Shown: positions 11,225 through 20,881 of the stretch, piece by piece
Position numbering within the stretch: position 1 is the first letter of the stretch
How the letters are laid out: each line of letters starts with the position of its first letter
From: Marinobacter vinifirmus
GTDB taxonomy: Bacteria > Pseudomonadota > Gammaproteobacteria > Pseudomonadales > Oleiphilaceae
Assembly: GCF_002258215.1 (NCBI RefSeq)
Contig: NZ_NEFY01000012.1
Coordinates: 1-64,000 of the forward strand
DNA: 64,000 nucleotides
Direction: 5' to 3'
Translations under genes and position numbers: made by a program
The notes under the pieces: generated by a model
Told to the model about the DNA's origin: nothing
Database searches by the model: none
What the model saw: only the letters and a program-made list of their open reading frames with translations

Positions 11225-13102
11225 CTATAGTTGGTAGGTGATTTCCCGCAGTATCCGTCTGTCCAGCGGGTTCAGGTCATCCGGATCTATGTAGTTGGTC
11301 AGCTCTTCACCTTTATCGAGCATTTCCTGGTGGGCGCGCATGCGGATGGCCTGAATCAGGCTGTAGGCTTCTTTCCAGGCATTGGCATCCTTGGCGTCGA
11401 ACACATCTTTGCGGGCCAGTGCATCAATCCGTTCCAGTGTGTTGGCGGTTTCAACGCCGTGGGCCAGGGCGAAGACCCTGACGGATTCCACAAACGGCGC
11501 CAGCCCCTGGCGTTTCAGGTCCAGGGAGTGCTTTTTCTCGTCGTTCAGGTAACGGAAGTTGCGGAACATGGTCAGCGGCGGTTTGCGCTGCAAGGCGTTG
11601 CCGGCCAGCATTTTCTGGAACAGGGCGTTCTTGCGGATGCGGGCCAGTACGTTTTCCAGTAACCGGTGCAGCGGTTCCGACGGGCCGAAGACGGCGCGCA
11701 TATCCAGGAAAATGGACGAATAGACCAGGTTCTGCGGGGTCGACGCATCGATAAAGCGGATAAACCAGTCGTCCCATTCGCCGATGCTCAGGCACAGTTT
11801 CGGGTTGCTGGCCATGATGTTGCCCTTGCACAGGGTGAAGCCGCACTCGGCCAGCTCATCATTGACCTTGCGGGCGAAGGGCAGCAGCTTTTCACGAACC
11901 TGTTCCGGGGTCATGCCTTCCGGAGTCTCGAACAGGATGCCGTTGTCCTGGTCGGTCAGCAGGGTCTGTTCCTGCCGGCCTTCGCTGCCGAAGGTGAGCC
12001 AGGTGAACGGAATGCCCGGATCGTTCTTCTTCAGGTTCAGTTCCAGCACCCGTCGCACGGTGACATCATTCAGGGTGGTGATGATCTTGACCACCTGGCC
12101 GGAGTCTGCACCATGGGCCAGCATGGCATCGACCAGCCTGGAAACATCGGTGCGCAGGGCCACCAAAGTGCGCAGGTGGGTAGCGGTGCCGATGGTGCGG
12201 GCAAGGTTGACCAGGTCTACCCGCTGGAGGGAGAACAGGTCCCGCTCGGAGACCACGCCGATAAGCCGCTGTTCTTCGTCCACCACGCACAAATGGGCAA
12301 AGTGATGTTCCGCCATCAGCATGGCTGCCTCGAAGGCATCGGCGGTTGACGGCAGGCAGCAGGGATTCGACGTCATTACCTGGCCGATGGGTGTGTCCAG
12401 TGGCCCCTTTTCTTCGGCAACCATGGTGCGCAGGTCGCGCAGGGTAAAGATGCCGGTGGGGTGGCGGCCGTCATCGGTAATGATGATGCTGCCCACGTTG
12501 TTTTCGTGCATCCGGGCCACGGCTTTGCGCACCGGCAGGTCCGGGGAGCAGACGATTGGATTGCGCAAGGCATAGCGTTCCAGCGGGGTGTCCAGGCTGT
12601 TACTGGAGCCGATGGAGGCCATGGCCTTGGATTGCAGGCGCTGGTTGACCTGCTCCAGCAGGCTGCTGACCCCGCGCAGGCAGAAATCCCGGAACGGTTC
12701 GCTTTCAGAAATCAGGGTTACGAAATCTTTCTTCTCGATGCTCAGGCAGAAGGTGTCCCCGGCCGCCCGGTGCAGGGTGCGGGTCGGCCGCTCGCCCACC
12801 AGAGCGGCCAGGGGGAAGCATTCGCCCTGGCTGATTTCGAAGGTGGTTTCGGTTCGCTCTTCGGTTTTGTGCTGGCGCTCGCCCCGGATCCGGCCTTGCT
12901 TGACCACGTAGAATCGCTTGGCCAGCCCGTCTTCCGGTGACAGCACCACATCACCGTCTGCGTAGAAGCTGAGGGTGGCATGTTCGGCAAAGTGCGCCAG
13001 GTGGGTGTCGTCCATGCTTGAAAAGGGTGCGTGTTCCCGCAGGAACGACATAATCGCGCGGGTATTCTGGGGGCGGGTGGTGTCCTGGTTTGCTGCGGCC
13101 AT
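11225..13102 (-). CDS. cNMP-binding / CBS-pair / DUF294 nucleotidyltransferase-like protein
   Basis: A 625-aa soluble protein. A cyclic-nucleotide-binding domain (about residues 20-140) comes first, then two CBS motifs (about 175-300; segments such as IIITDDGRHPTGIFTLRDL and VVDEEQRLIGVVSERDLF). A GlnD-like nucleotidyltransferase core (DUF294) follows at about 335-460 with GSEGRQEQ and TDQDNGILFE, the GS...DxD metal-binding pattern, and then the DUF294 C-terminal helical domain. The architecture suggests a nucleotide-sensing regulator that modifies a partner, by analogy with GlnD; the target is unknown. It is the first gene of a two-gene unit with the exonuclease and is divergent from the Smr gene. 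No signal peptide or membrane segment is visible. Confidence 0.9.
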   Translation of the reverse strand: MAAANQDTTRPQNTRAIMSFLREHAPFSSMDDTHLAHFAEHATLSFYADGDVVLSPEDGLAKRFYVVKQGRIRGERQHKTEERTETTFEISQGECFPLAALVGERPTRTLHRAAGDTFCLSIEKKDFVTLISESEPFRDFCLRGVSSLLEQVNQRLQSKAMASIGSSNSLDTPLERYALRNPIVCSPDLPVRKAVARMHENNVGSIIITDDGRHPTGIFTLRDLRTMVAEEKGPLDTPIGQVMTSNPCCLPSTADAFEAAMLMAEHHFAHLCVVDEEQRLIGVVSERDLFSLQRVDLVNLARTIGTATHLRTLVALRTDVSRLVDAMLAHGADSGQVVKIITTLNDVTVRRVLELNLKKNDPGIPFTWLTFGSEGRQEQTLLTDQDNGILFETPEGMTPEQVREKLLPFARKVNDELAECGFTLCKGNIMASNPKLCLSIGEWDDWFIRFIDASTPQNLVYSSIFLDMRAVFGPSEPLHRLLENVLARIRKNALFQKMLAGNALQRKPPLTMFRNFRYLNDEKKHSLDLKRQGLAPFVESVRVFALAHGVETANTLERIDALARKDVFDAKDANAWKEAYSLIQAIRMRAHQEMLDKGEELTNYIDPDDLNPLDRRILREITYQL

Positions 13103-13300
13103 AGCGGAGTTCGTCCTGGTCCTGGTGGCGCGGCGGGTTACCGGCGCTCATTCGTTATTGTTGTCCTTCTGCAGTGTAGTGCAGCAGGTCGTTGTTGTAC
13201 CTTACGATTTTCGTCGCAAACCTTGTCGGTTGTCTGCTTTATGGTAGCCCCGGGCAGTGGTAGAGTTCTGATACTTGTCAATCCGGAAGCAGTTAGTGTC

Positions 13301-13882
13301 ATGACCAGTAAAGACGAACGCCTGGCTTTCCTCGAAGAGATGAAGGATGTCCGGCGGATCCGTAAACCCAACAGAGCGGAAGTGGCGGTTCCACGGGAGC
13401 TGACGCCTGGCCACCTGGCACGCCAGCAGGCTGCGGTAGAGACCCCGGTGCGCGACCTGAACCCGCTGACCTCAGACATGGTGGAGCCGTTGACGGCCCA
13501 CGATGTACTGAGCTGGATGCGTCCGGGCATTCAGCATGGGGTGTTCCGCAAGTTGCGGCTGGGCCAGTATCCCATTGAAGCCCGGCTGGACCTGCATCGG
13601 ATGACCGTAGAAGAGGCCCGGCGGGAAGTGTTCGCTTTTATTAACGATTGCGTGCGCTATGGCCTGCGCTCGGTGATTATCCTGCATGGCAAAGGGGAGC
13701 GTAATCCGGACGGGATCGCCCAGCTGAAGAGTTACCTGGCCAAGTGGCTGCCAGAGCTGGACAGCGTGCTGGCGTTTCACTCGGCCCAGAAGCACCACGG
13801 TGGCACCGGGGCCGTCTACGTGATGGTGCGCAAAAGCGAGCGGGACAAACAGCATAACCGGGAAGTACATGGCGGCCGCTAG
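13301..13882 (+). CDS. Smr-domain protein (YdaL/SmrA-like)
   Basis: A 193-aa protein with a C-terminal Smr domain (about residues 95-180): the LDLHRMTVEEAR start, the ILHGKGE loop and the closing GGTGAVYVM. Smr domains act as nucleases on structured RNA or DNA; this stand-alone form resembles YdaL/SmrA of E. coli. I chose the ATG at 13301 (MTSKDERL). An in-frame ATG at 13241 would add 20 residues without family resemblance. The N-terminal 90 residues are charged and probably flexible. It is divergent from the DUF294 gene, and a small lipoprotein gene follows 35 nt downstream. Confidence 0.88.
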   Translation: MTSKDERLAFLEEMKDVRRIRKPNRAEVAVPRELTPGHLARQQAAVETPVRDLNPLTSDMVEPLTAHDVLSWMRPGIQHGVFRKLRLGQYPIEARLDLHRMTVEEARREVFAFINDCVRYGLRSVIILHGKGERNPDGIAQLKSYLAKWLPELDSVLAFHSAQKHHGGTGAVYVMVRKSERDKQHNREVHGGR

Positions 13883-13917
13883 GGTGCCTGAACAGTGTGA
13901 CAAACGAGGAAAGTAAC

Positions 13918-14118
13918 ATGACCAAACGTTCTGTAGCAGTGTTGATGTTAGCAAGCTTTTTTGCCCTGACCGGCTGTAAAGACCGGGTGATCTGGAACGA
14001 CAACGGCAAGGTGGATGAGGCAACCCAGGACCGGGAAGTCTGGAACACCAATGGCCAGGTCGATTCCGGCGAGCGCAAGATCTGGGTGAATAAAGACGGT
14101 AAGGAAGTGGTCAAGTAA
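13918..14118 (+). CDS. Small lipoprotein with a threefold WN-NG repeat
   Basis: A 66-aa protein. A signal peptide with lipobox LTGC (Cys20) leaves about 46 mature residues. These are made of three imperfect repeats: [22 protein letters not shown] and [12 protein letters not shown]. The start ATG at 13918 is supported by GAGGAAA 6 nt upstream; a GTG at 13897 lacks such a site. Asp is not at position +2 of the mature protein (Cys-Lys-Asp), so outer-membrane sorting is expected. I do not recognise the family. It lies between the Smr gene and the molybdenum oxidoreductase pair, without an obvious functional link. Confidence 0.75.
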   Translation: MTKRSVAVLMLASFFALTGCKDRVIWNDNGKVDEATQDREVWNTNGQVDSGERKIWVNKDGKEVVK

Positions 14119-14167
14119 GCCCGCGGGCTTGCTTCAAACCACGACACAAAAACTAGAGGAACGGCTC

Positions 14168-14656
14168 ATGGCGTTCAGCCTGACAGTGAATGGAAACCGG
14201 CACACGGTGGATGTAGATTCGGATACGCCCCTTTTGTGGGTCATCCGGGATGAACTGGGACTGAAAGGCACCAAGTTTGGTTGTGGTGCCGGCCTGTGTG
14301 GCGCCTGCACTGTGCACGTGAATGGCCAGCCGGCCCGTTCCTGCTCCACCGCCATTGAGCTGGTGGATGGTGCCGAGATTACCACCATCGAAGGGCTGTC
14401 AGAGGGCGGCAACCTGCATCCCCTGCAGCAGGCCTGGATCAGCGAGGGCGTTCCCCAGTGCGGCTATTGCCAGTCTGGCCAGATTATGACCGCTGCCCAC
14501 CTGCTGGCTAATAATCCCTCACCGTCCAGGGACGACATCGTGGCCGCCATGACGGGCAACCTGTGCCGCTGCGGCACCTACGCCCGCATTGTGGCCGCGG
14601 TGGAATCGGTGGCCGGCAGTGTTGGCCATTATCAGCCTGGGCAGGAGGGCGCCTGA
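14168..14656 (+). CDS. 2Fe-2S subunit of an xanthine-dehydrogenase-family oxidoreductase (IorA-like)
   Basis: A 162-aa electron-transfer subunit. The N-terminal plant-type ferredoxin fold carries Cys39, Cys44, Cys47 and Cys59 ([13 protein letters not shown]). The C-terminal helical domain carries the second cluster with Cys98, Cys101, Cys133 and Cys135 (QCGYCQSGQ and [12 protein letters not shown]). This is the standard small subunit of isoquinoline 1-oxidoreductase or aldehyde-oxidase type enzymes. The ATG at 14168 follows AGAGGA. The molybdopterin subunit starts 1 nt after this stop. The protein has no signal peptide and would be exported with its Tat-bearing partner. Confidence 0.93.
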   Translation: MAFSLTVNGNRHTVDVDSDTPLLWVIRDELGLKGTKFGCGAGLCGACTVHVNGQPARSCSTAIELVDGAEITTIEGLSEGGNLHPLQQAWISEGVPQCGYCQSGQIMTAAHLLANNPSPSRDDIVAAMTGNLCRCGTYARIVAAVESVAGSVGHYQPGQEGA

Positions 14657-14657
14657 T

Positions 14658-16856
14658 ATGACCATGAACCGCCGTGATTTTATGAAAGTCAGCACCGGTG
14701 CTTCCGGCAGTCTGGTACTGGCCTTGTCGCTCCCGGGTTGTGCCTCGGTACAAACCGGCTTTGAGCCGGAAACCGGTGAATGGACGCCGGATGTCTGGCT
14801 GGAGCTCAACAAGCAGGACGAGATTACCTTCACCCTGGCCCGGGTTGAAATGGGGCAGGGCACCTACACCGGCCTGACGACCCTGATTGCGGAAGAACTG
14901 GATGTGGATCCGGCCCGGATTCAGGTGAAGTTCGCGCCGGTAGCGCCGGAATACCGTAACCCGTTTATCGGCCTGCAGTTGACCGGCGGCAGTACCAGTG
15001 TGGCGAGTAGCTGGCAGCCCCTGCGGGAGGCGGGAGCGTCTGCCAGGTTGATGCTGGTTATGGCCGCCGCCCGGGTTTGGGGCGTGGATGCCAATAACTG
15101 CCGCACCGACAACGGCCGGGTGCTTCATCCCAACGGGGTGGATTCCCTGCGTTATGGCCAGCTGGTTGAGCTGGCGGATAAAGAAGTGATTCGGGGCGAT
15201 GTGCCGCTCAAACCCCGTTCGGAATGGAAATACATCGGCAAGCAGGCCGGCAAACTGGACGCCCGGGCCAAGGCCACGGGCACCGCGGTTTACGGCATTG
15301 ATGTCGAGCTGCCGGGCATGGTGTACGCGGTGATGACCCGCAGCCCTCGCTACGGAGGCCGTGCCCAATCGTTTAACCGCGATGAGATCCTGGCCATGGC
15401 TGGCGTGCAGGCGGCGTTTATCACTGAACGCGGTGTCGCCGTGGTGGCAGGCAGTTACTGGAAAGCCCGGAAAGCACAGCAGGCTGTGCGCGTGGAGTGG
15501 GATTTCTCCGAGGCCCTGGATACCACGGTTGATGAGGTTTTCGAGGGCTATCGCAAAGCCGCCAGTGAAGACCCCGGCGAGCAGGAACGCTCTGAAGGCG
15601 GTGTGGATGAGGCCATCAGCAAAGCCGGGCGCGTGGTGGAAGCCGAGTACGAACAGCCATACCTGGCCCATGCGCCGATGGAACCCATGAATGCCACCGC
15701 CTGGTACCACGATGGCGGCATGGAGATCTGGGCACCAACGCAGGCACCGGATCTCGGGCGCATTGCAGCCTGCCGGAATTCAGACCTTTCACCGGATGAC
15801 GTGACTGTGCACACCACCTTCCTGGGTGGCGGATTCGGTCGCCGGCTGACCCAGGATTACATCGAGGAAGCCGCTGCGGTTGCCTATGAGCTGAAGGTGC
15901 CGGTCAAACTGATCTGGTCCCGGGAAGAAGACATGCGCCACGGATTCTGGCGCCCGGCCATGCTGCACCGTATGACTGCCAGCCTGGACGGTGCTGATCT
16001 CACCGGCTGGGATCACCAGATTGTCGGCCCGCAGGTTCTGGACTGGTACGTGCGCAATGCTGCGCCGGCACAGTACCCCTGGGCACCGAAATTTCTCTAC
16101 AACACCCTCGGCAAAGTGGGTTTGATGGTCGAGGGCCTGGCCACACCAAAAGATGTGTCTGCCATAGAAGGAGCTATCGGCTATCCCTATCAGGTTCCGA
16201 ATGTCAGCGTGCGACACACCCATACCGACCCCGGCGTGCCCATTACCTGGTGGCGCTCAGTAGGCTACTCCCACAATGGGTTTGCTGTTGAAACCTTTAT
16301 GGACGAACTGGCCCACGAGGCCGGGCAGGATCCTCTGGAATTCCGCCGAAAACTGCTGGCCAGGGAGCCGCGCCACGCCAGGGTTCTGGAACGGGCGGCC
16401 GAACTGGCGCAGTGGGGCACGTCGCTCCCCGAAGGCAGGGCGCGCGGCATAGCGCTGTTCCAGAGTTTTGGCACTTACGTAGCCCAGGTGGTGGAAGCCG
16501 GTATCGAGAACGGCGAGATCCGTGTGTACAAGGTGACCGCCAGCGTGGACTGTGGCCAGGTGGTGAACCCGCGCATCGTGGAAGACCAGATTTCCGGCGG
16601 TATTCTTTTCGGCCTGACGGCGGCGTTGTTTGGCGAAATCACCTTTAACAAGGGTGAAGTCCAGCAGAGCAACTTCCACGATTATCGGCTATTGCAGATG
16701 CACCAGGTGCCTGAGGTTGTGGTGGATATTGTCGACAGCGATGAAGCCCCCACCGGCGTGGGCGAGCCGGGTGTGCCGCCGGTGATTCCCGCCCTGGGCA
16801 ATGCGCTGTTTGCACTGACCGGCAAGCGCCAGCGCCGGTTGCCGCTGGCCGCATGA
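14658..16856 (+). CDS. Molybdopterin-binding subunit of a periplasmic oxidoreductase (IorB-like)
   Basis: A 732-aa protein. The N-terminus has a twin-arginine signal (NRRDFMK, residues 4-10), a hydrophobic stretch and LPGC at residues 25-28, which resembles a lipobox. It may therefore be a Tat-exported lipoprotein. The rest is the aldehyde oxidase/xanthine dehydrogenase molybdopterin fold, with MGQGTYTGL, GGGFGRR, the WWRSVGYSHNG region and the C-terminal GVGEPGVPPVIPA that carries the family's catalytic Glu. It is longer than the minimal catalytic domain, as in the IorB group. The substrate cannot be read from the sequence. No c-type cytochrome electron acceptor or cofactor-maturation gene is adjacent. 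Confidence 0.92.
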   Translation: MTMNRRDFMKVSTGASGSLVLALSLPGCASVQTGFEPETGEWTPDVWLELNKQDEITFTLARVEMGQGTYTGLTTLIAEELDVDPARIQVKFAPVAPEYRNPFIGLQLTGGSTSVASSWQPLREAGASARLMLVMAAARVWGVDANNCRTDNGRVLHPNGVDSLRYGQLVELADKEVIRGDVPLKPRSEWKYIGKQAGKLDARAKATGTAVYGIDVELPGMVYAVMTRSPRYGGRAQSFNRDEILAMAGVQAAFITERGVAVVAGSYWKARKAQQAVRVEWDFSEALDTTVDEVFEGYRKAASEDPGEQERSEGGVDEAISKAGRVVEAEYEQPYLAHAPMEPMNATAWYHDGGMEIWAPTQAPDLGRIAACRNSDLSPDDVTVHTTFLGGGFGRRLTQDYIEEAAAVAYELKVPVKLIWSREEDMRHGFWRPAMLHRMTASLDGADLTGWDHQIVGPQVLDWYVRNAAPAQYPWAPKFLYNTLGKVGLMVEGLATPKDVSAIEGAIGYPYQVPNVSVRHTHTDPGVPITWWRSVGYSHNGFAVETFMDELAHEAGQDPLEFRRKLLAREPRHARVLERAAELAQWGTSLPEGRARGIALFQSFGTYVAQVVEAGIENGEIRVYKVTASVDCGQVVNPRIVEDQISGGILFGLTAALFGEITFNKGEVQQSNFHDYRLLQMHQVPEVVVDIVDSDEAPTGVGEPGVPPVIPALGNALFALTGKRQRRLPLAA

Positions 16857-16890
16857 TCAAGCGGTTTGGTGTAATAGACGGAGAATCCCA

Positions 16891-17517
16891 GTGTTTGATG
16901 TGACCCGATACGCTATTGCCGCCCAGTCCATCGTGGATGCCGGGCGCTTCCTGTATGACCGGGGCTGGTCGCCGGCAACCAGCAGCAACTATTCTGCCCG
17001 CATCGACAGCGACCACGTTGCTATTACCGTGTCCGGTCGCCATAAAGGCCAGCTCGCTGCCGGTGATGTCATGGTGGTAGACCTGAACGGCAACCCGGTC
17101 CAGAGTAACTGCAAGTCCTCGGCAGAAACCCTGCTGCACACCGTGTTGTACCAGGTGTTTCCGGATGCGGGTGCAGTGCTGCACACCCACTCGGTGAAGG
17201 CCACCGTGCTCAGCCGCCTGATCCCGCCGGGCAAATCGCTGGAGCTGGAAGGCTATGAACTGCAAAAAGCCTTTGCCGGTGTAAACAGCCATGAGGGCCG
17301 GCTATCGATACCGGTGTTCGACAACACCCAGGACATCCCGGCCCTGGCGGAACAGACCGCCGAATGGTTTCGGGCTCATCCGGAACAACCGGGTTACCTG
17401 ATTCGTGGCCATGGCCTGTATACCTGGGGTGCTACCATGGCGGATTGCCTGCGCCATGTGGAAGCCTTTGAATTCCTGTTTGAATGTGAACTTGAAACCA
17501 TGAGAGTCCGCCCATGA
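16891..17517 (+). CDS. mtnB: Methylthioribulose-1-phosphate dehydratase
   Basis: A 208-aa class II aldolase/adducin-family enzyme that dehydrates 5-methylthioribulose-1-phosphate in the methionine salvage pathway. The zinc site is visible as HTHSVKATVLSR, with a third His in the RGHGLYTWG segment, and the SSNYSAR substrate loop is near residue 32. The start is a GTG at 16891 with GGAG about 7 nt upstream. The stop overlaps the start of mtnD (ATGA), which indicates translational coupling. With mtnD and mtnC it covers the steps to the 2-keto acid precursor of methionine; mtnA and mtnK are not in the window. Confidence 0.95.
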   Translation: MFDVTRYAIAAQSIVDAGRFLYDRGWSPATSSNYSARIDSDHVAITVSGRHKGQLAAGDVMVVDLNGNPVQSNCKSSAETLLHTVLYQVFPDAGAVLHTHSVKATVLSRLIPPGKSLELEGYELQKAFAGVNSHEGRLSIPVFDNTQDIPALAEQTAEWFRAHPEQPGYLIRGHGLYTWGATMADCLRHVEAFEFLFECELETMRVRP

Positions 17518-18071
17518 CCACCCTGAGCATTTTCCAGCAGAACCAGCCGCAAGCGGCACACACCGTAACCACCGACCCGCAGGTGATTCGCGATACGCTG
17601 GCCAGCCAGGGTGTGCGCTTTGAGCAATGGCCAACCCGGGAGCTGCCGGCTTCGGCCACCCAGGAACAGATTCTGGAAGCCTACGCAGACGAGGTAGAGC
17701 GACTGAAGCAGGAATGCGGATTCCAGACCGCCGATGTAGTCAGCCTGACCGCGAACCATCCGGACAAGGATGCCTTCCGCCAGAAGTTCCTCGACGAGCA
17801 CACCCACAGCGAAGACGAAGTGCGGTTCTTTGTCCGGGGGCAGGGGCTTTTCTACCTGCATTTCGGCGAGCAGGTGTACGCCCTGATGTGCGAAAAGAAT
17901 GACCTGATCAGCGTGCCGGATGGCACCCGCCACTGGTTTGATATGGGCCCGGAGCCGGAATTCACCTGTATTCGCCTGTTCACGAATCCGGAAGGCTGGG
18001 TGGCCAGCTTTACCGGTGAGGAGATTGCCTCCACCCTGCCCAGATACGAAGCCCTGGCGGGGGTGGCCTGA
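17514..18071 (+). CDS. mtnD: Acireductone dioxygenase
   Basis: A 185-aa cupin metalloenzyme. It converts acireductone and O2 to the 2-keto acid of methionine and formate (Fe form), or off-pathway to methylthiopropionate (Ni form). The metal ligands are visible as HTHSEDEVRFFV (His, His, Glu) and a later His in GTRHWFDMG. The length fits the family. It overlaps mtnB by 4 nt (ATGA) and mtnC by 1 nt (TGATG), so the three are translated as one unit. Confidence 0.95.
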   Translation: MTTLSIFQQNQPQAAHTVTTDPQVIRDTLASQGVRFEQWPTRELPASATQEQILEAYADEVERLKQECGFQTADVVSLTANHPDKDAFRQKFLDEHTHSEDEVRFFVRGQGLFYLHFGEQVYALMCEKNDLISVPDGTRHWFDMGPEPEFTCIRLFTNPEGWVASFTGEEIASTLPRYEALAGVA

Positions 18072-18763
18072 TGATCCGGGTGATTCTGACCGACATCGAA
18101 GGCACCACCAGCTCTATCTCCTTTGTACACGAGGTGCTGTTTCCCTACGCCAGTGAACACCTGCCGGCGTTTGTGCGGGCCCATCACCACACCACGCCGG
18201 CGGTTGCAGAGCAGCTGGCGATTGTGGCGCAGAAAAGCGGTGTCGACAGCAAGGACGTGGAAGCCCTTATCGAAGTGCTCCAAGGCTGGATCAGCGAGGA
18301 CCGCAAGGAAGGTTCCCTCAAGGCCTTGCAGGGCATGGTCTGGGAGCAGGGCTATCACAGCGGCGAGCTGAAGGGCGATATCTACCCGGATGCGGCGGAC
18401 TACCTGCAGCGCTGGCATGATCGGGGGCTGAGGTTGTTCGTATATTCTTCCGGTTCGGTCAAAGCCCAGAAGCTGATCTTTGGCCACAGCAACGAAGGCG
18501 ACTTTACACCGTTTTTCTCCGGGTATTTTGATACCGGCGTAGGTGGCAAGAAAGAAGCGCAGTCGTACCGTAACATCCTGGATGAGCTGGGTGTCGAGCC
18601 GGGTTCTGTGTTGTTTCTCTCGGACGTTGAAGCCGAGCTTGAAGCGGCCGAGCAGGCGGGTATGAAAACCGCCTGGCTGGTACGTGAGGGTGAATTGCCG
18701 GACACCGGACGCTTCGTGGCCCGGGACTTTGCGGAGGTAGACGCGCTGCTGCGTAAACGCTAG
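18071..18763 (+). CDS. mtnC: Enolase-phosphatase E1
   Basis: A 230-aa HAD-superfamily enzyme. It enolises and dephosphorylates diketo-methylthiopentyl phosphate to acireductone, the substrate of the adjacent MtnD. The HAD motifs are visible: the TDIEGTTSSISF nucleophile segment at the N-terminus, LFVYSSGSV (motif II), the motif III Lys in GGKKEAQSY, and FLSDVEAELEAA (motif IV). The usual order of the salvage genes is preserved. A DUF3080 lipoprotein gene follows 11 nt downstream, probably in the same transcript. Confidence 0.95.
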   Translation: MIRVILTDIEGTTSSISFVHEVLFPYASEHLPAFVRAHHHTTPAVAEQLAIVAQKSGVDSKDVEALIEVLQGWISEDRKEGSLKALQGMVWEQGYHSGELKGDIYPDAADYLQRWHDRGLRLFVYSSGSVKAQKLIFGHSNEGDFTPFFSGYFDTGVGGKKEAQSYRNILDELGVEPGSVLFLSDVEAELEAAEQAGMKTAWLVREGELPDTGRFVARDFAEVDALLRKR

Positions 18764-18774
18764 GAGGTCGAGTT

Positions 18775-19839
18775 ATGCCCGGACTCTCAAAGCTGCAATG
18801 GCTGATTCCGGGTATCTGTGCCCTGTTTCTGGCTGGATGTAACCCGTTCTCCGAAGCCAGGCCGATGATGACCGAGTACCTGGAACGCCTTGCCCGGGTA
18901 CTTGAAGCCCCCGCCGTTTCCCTGCCTGAAGAGTTGCCGCCGGCATCGCAATTACCCCGCCGCCGTGACCGCGTGCTGGACATGCCGGAACTGGATATTG
19001 GCATGCTCGAATTCCTGTCGCTGTATGGCTGTGAGCTGCAGTATGTGGTGGGTGAGAAGAACTCGGTCATGGGCAAAGTGATGCAGCCGGTAAACCGCCT
19101 GCGATACGAAGTGCGCTTTATCCGCGCCGCGGAAGACTGCCTGCCGGAGGTGGATGATGAAGAGCTTGGGGAAACTCTGGCTGAAGCGATCGAGAGCAAG
19201 CAGGATTCGTTGCCCAGAGCTGTCTGGAATGCTACCTGGGGCACCGAAGAAATCGAGAACCTGTTTACCCTGAGTAAAGGTTTTTACCCGGTGGGTGAAG
19301 GCCAGCTTCCGGTGTCCGATCTGCTGCGGGACCTGGAACAATTGAGCGAGACAGTGACGGCCTTGTCGCGGCAGCAGCTTGACGTTTCCCTGAATAACCT
19401 GGGCGCCATCCACCAGCGCTGGCAGGCCGAATACCGGGCCGGGCAACTGGTTAACAGTGCCCGCTTGCTGATTGCCACGCTGGATACCGGCACCGAAGTG
19501 CTTCAGGCCAGGCTGGCAGAACGGCCGCTATGCCTTAACGGGAAACCGAACAACCAGTCCGACATCGTTCACAGTTTTTTCTTCAGTGTGTATATCGGTG
19601 AGGTTCAGCCCTACATGAGTGATGTCAGCCGGGCGGCCGATACCCTGATTGCGGGTTTCGCAGATCTGGCGGCAAAGCAGGAAGCGCAAATGCCGGAAGC
19701 CTTTGGCGGCTGGGCTCGCCGGCACCTGCAGGCTGGTGAGGAAGGCAGTCTCTGGCATCAGCTTGATGGCGCAATGATGCGCCACACACGCCACTGGCAG
19801 CAACTGCTGGAACAATGCGGGCTGAGGCCGGGTGCCTGA
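18775..19839 (+). CDS. DUF3080 family lipoprotein
   Basis: A 354-aa protein with a lipoprotein signal peptide ending in LAGC (about residue 22). The mature part is mostly helical and matches the DUF3080 family, whose function I do not know; CELQYVVGEKNSVMGKVMQP is characteristic. The start codon has AGGAGGTCG upstream, and mtnC ends 11 nt before it. It faces the DUF2069 gene tail to tail, with a 25-nt gap and no clear terminator. The residue after Cys is Asn, so outer-membrane sorting is expected. Confidence 0.85.
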   Translation: MPGLSKLQWLIPGICALFLAGCNPFSEARPMMTEYLERLARVLEAPAVSLPEELPPASQLPRRRDRVLDMPELDIGMLEFLSLYGCELQYVVGEKNSVMGKVMQPVNRLRYEVRFIRAAEDCLPEVDDEELGETLAEAIESKQDSLPRAVWNATWGTEEIENLFTLSKGFYPVGEGQLPVSDLLRDLEQLSETVTALSRQQLDVSLNNLGAIHQRWQAEYRAGQLVNSARLLIATLDTGTEVLQARLAERPLCLNGKPNNQSDIVHSFFFSVYIGEVQPYMSDVSRAADTLIAGFADLAAKQEAQMPEAFGGWARRHLQAGEEGSLWHQLDGAMMRHTRHWQQLLEQCGLRPGA

Positions 19840-19864
19840 CAGCCCGCACTGGCTATAACCGGCG

Positions 19865-20227
19865 TTAGCCCGCCGCCACTGGCCGGTTCACTTTCAGGTG
19901 CACCATGGCCACGGTGAACAGCAGGAAGGTGAGAATAGTCATAACCACTGGCCCTGCAGCACCTTCGCTCAGCCAGGCCGAAACCACCGCCTGGGTAAAG
20001 TAGAAAATCAGCACAAAGGCCATCCAGATGTAGCCCCGGTTATGGCCGCGGAAAACCGGCACGGCAAACGCCAGCAGTGGCAGGAGTTTCACCGTTAGCA
20101 TCAGGGGAATTGAGACCCCTTCCACGGGGGCCGGGTAGAAAGTGGTCAGCAACAGGCCTGCCAGCACCGCGATATACAGGGCGATGGTCAGGCGTGCGGT
20201 GGTTTTTGCTTTGTCGTTGTGGAGCAT
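19865..20227 (-). CDS. DUF2069 family membrane protein
   Basis: A 120-aa inner-membrane protein with four hydrophobic segments (about residues 12-30, 42-60, 66-88 and 92-112) and a Gly/Trp-rich central loop (GHNRGYIWMAF). This fits DUF2069, which has no known function. It is the last gene of a minus-strand trio after arsC and wrbA. The same DUF2069-wrbA-arsC grouping occurs in Pseudomonas. Confidence 0.85.
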   Translation of the reverse strand: MLHNDKAKTTARLTIALYIAVLAGLLLTTFYPAPVEGVSIPLMLTVKLLPLLAFAVPVFRGHNRGYIWMAFVLIFYFTQAVVSAWLSEGAAGPVVMTILTFLLFTVAMVHLKVNRPVAAG

Positions 20228-20254
20228 AGAAGGTTCCGGGTAGTGGAGTTCGAA

Positions 20255-20881
<627 letters not shown>

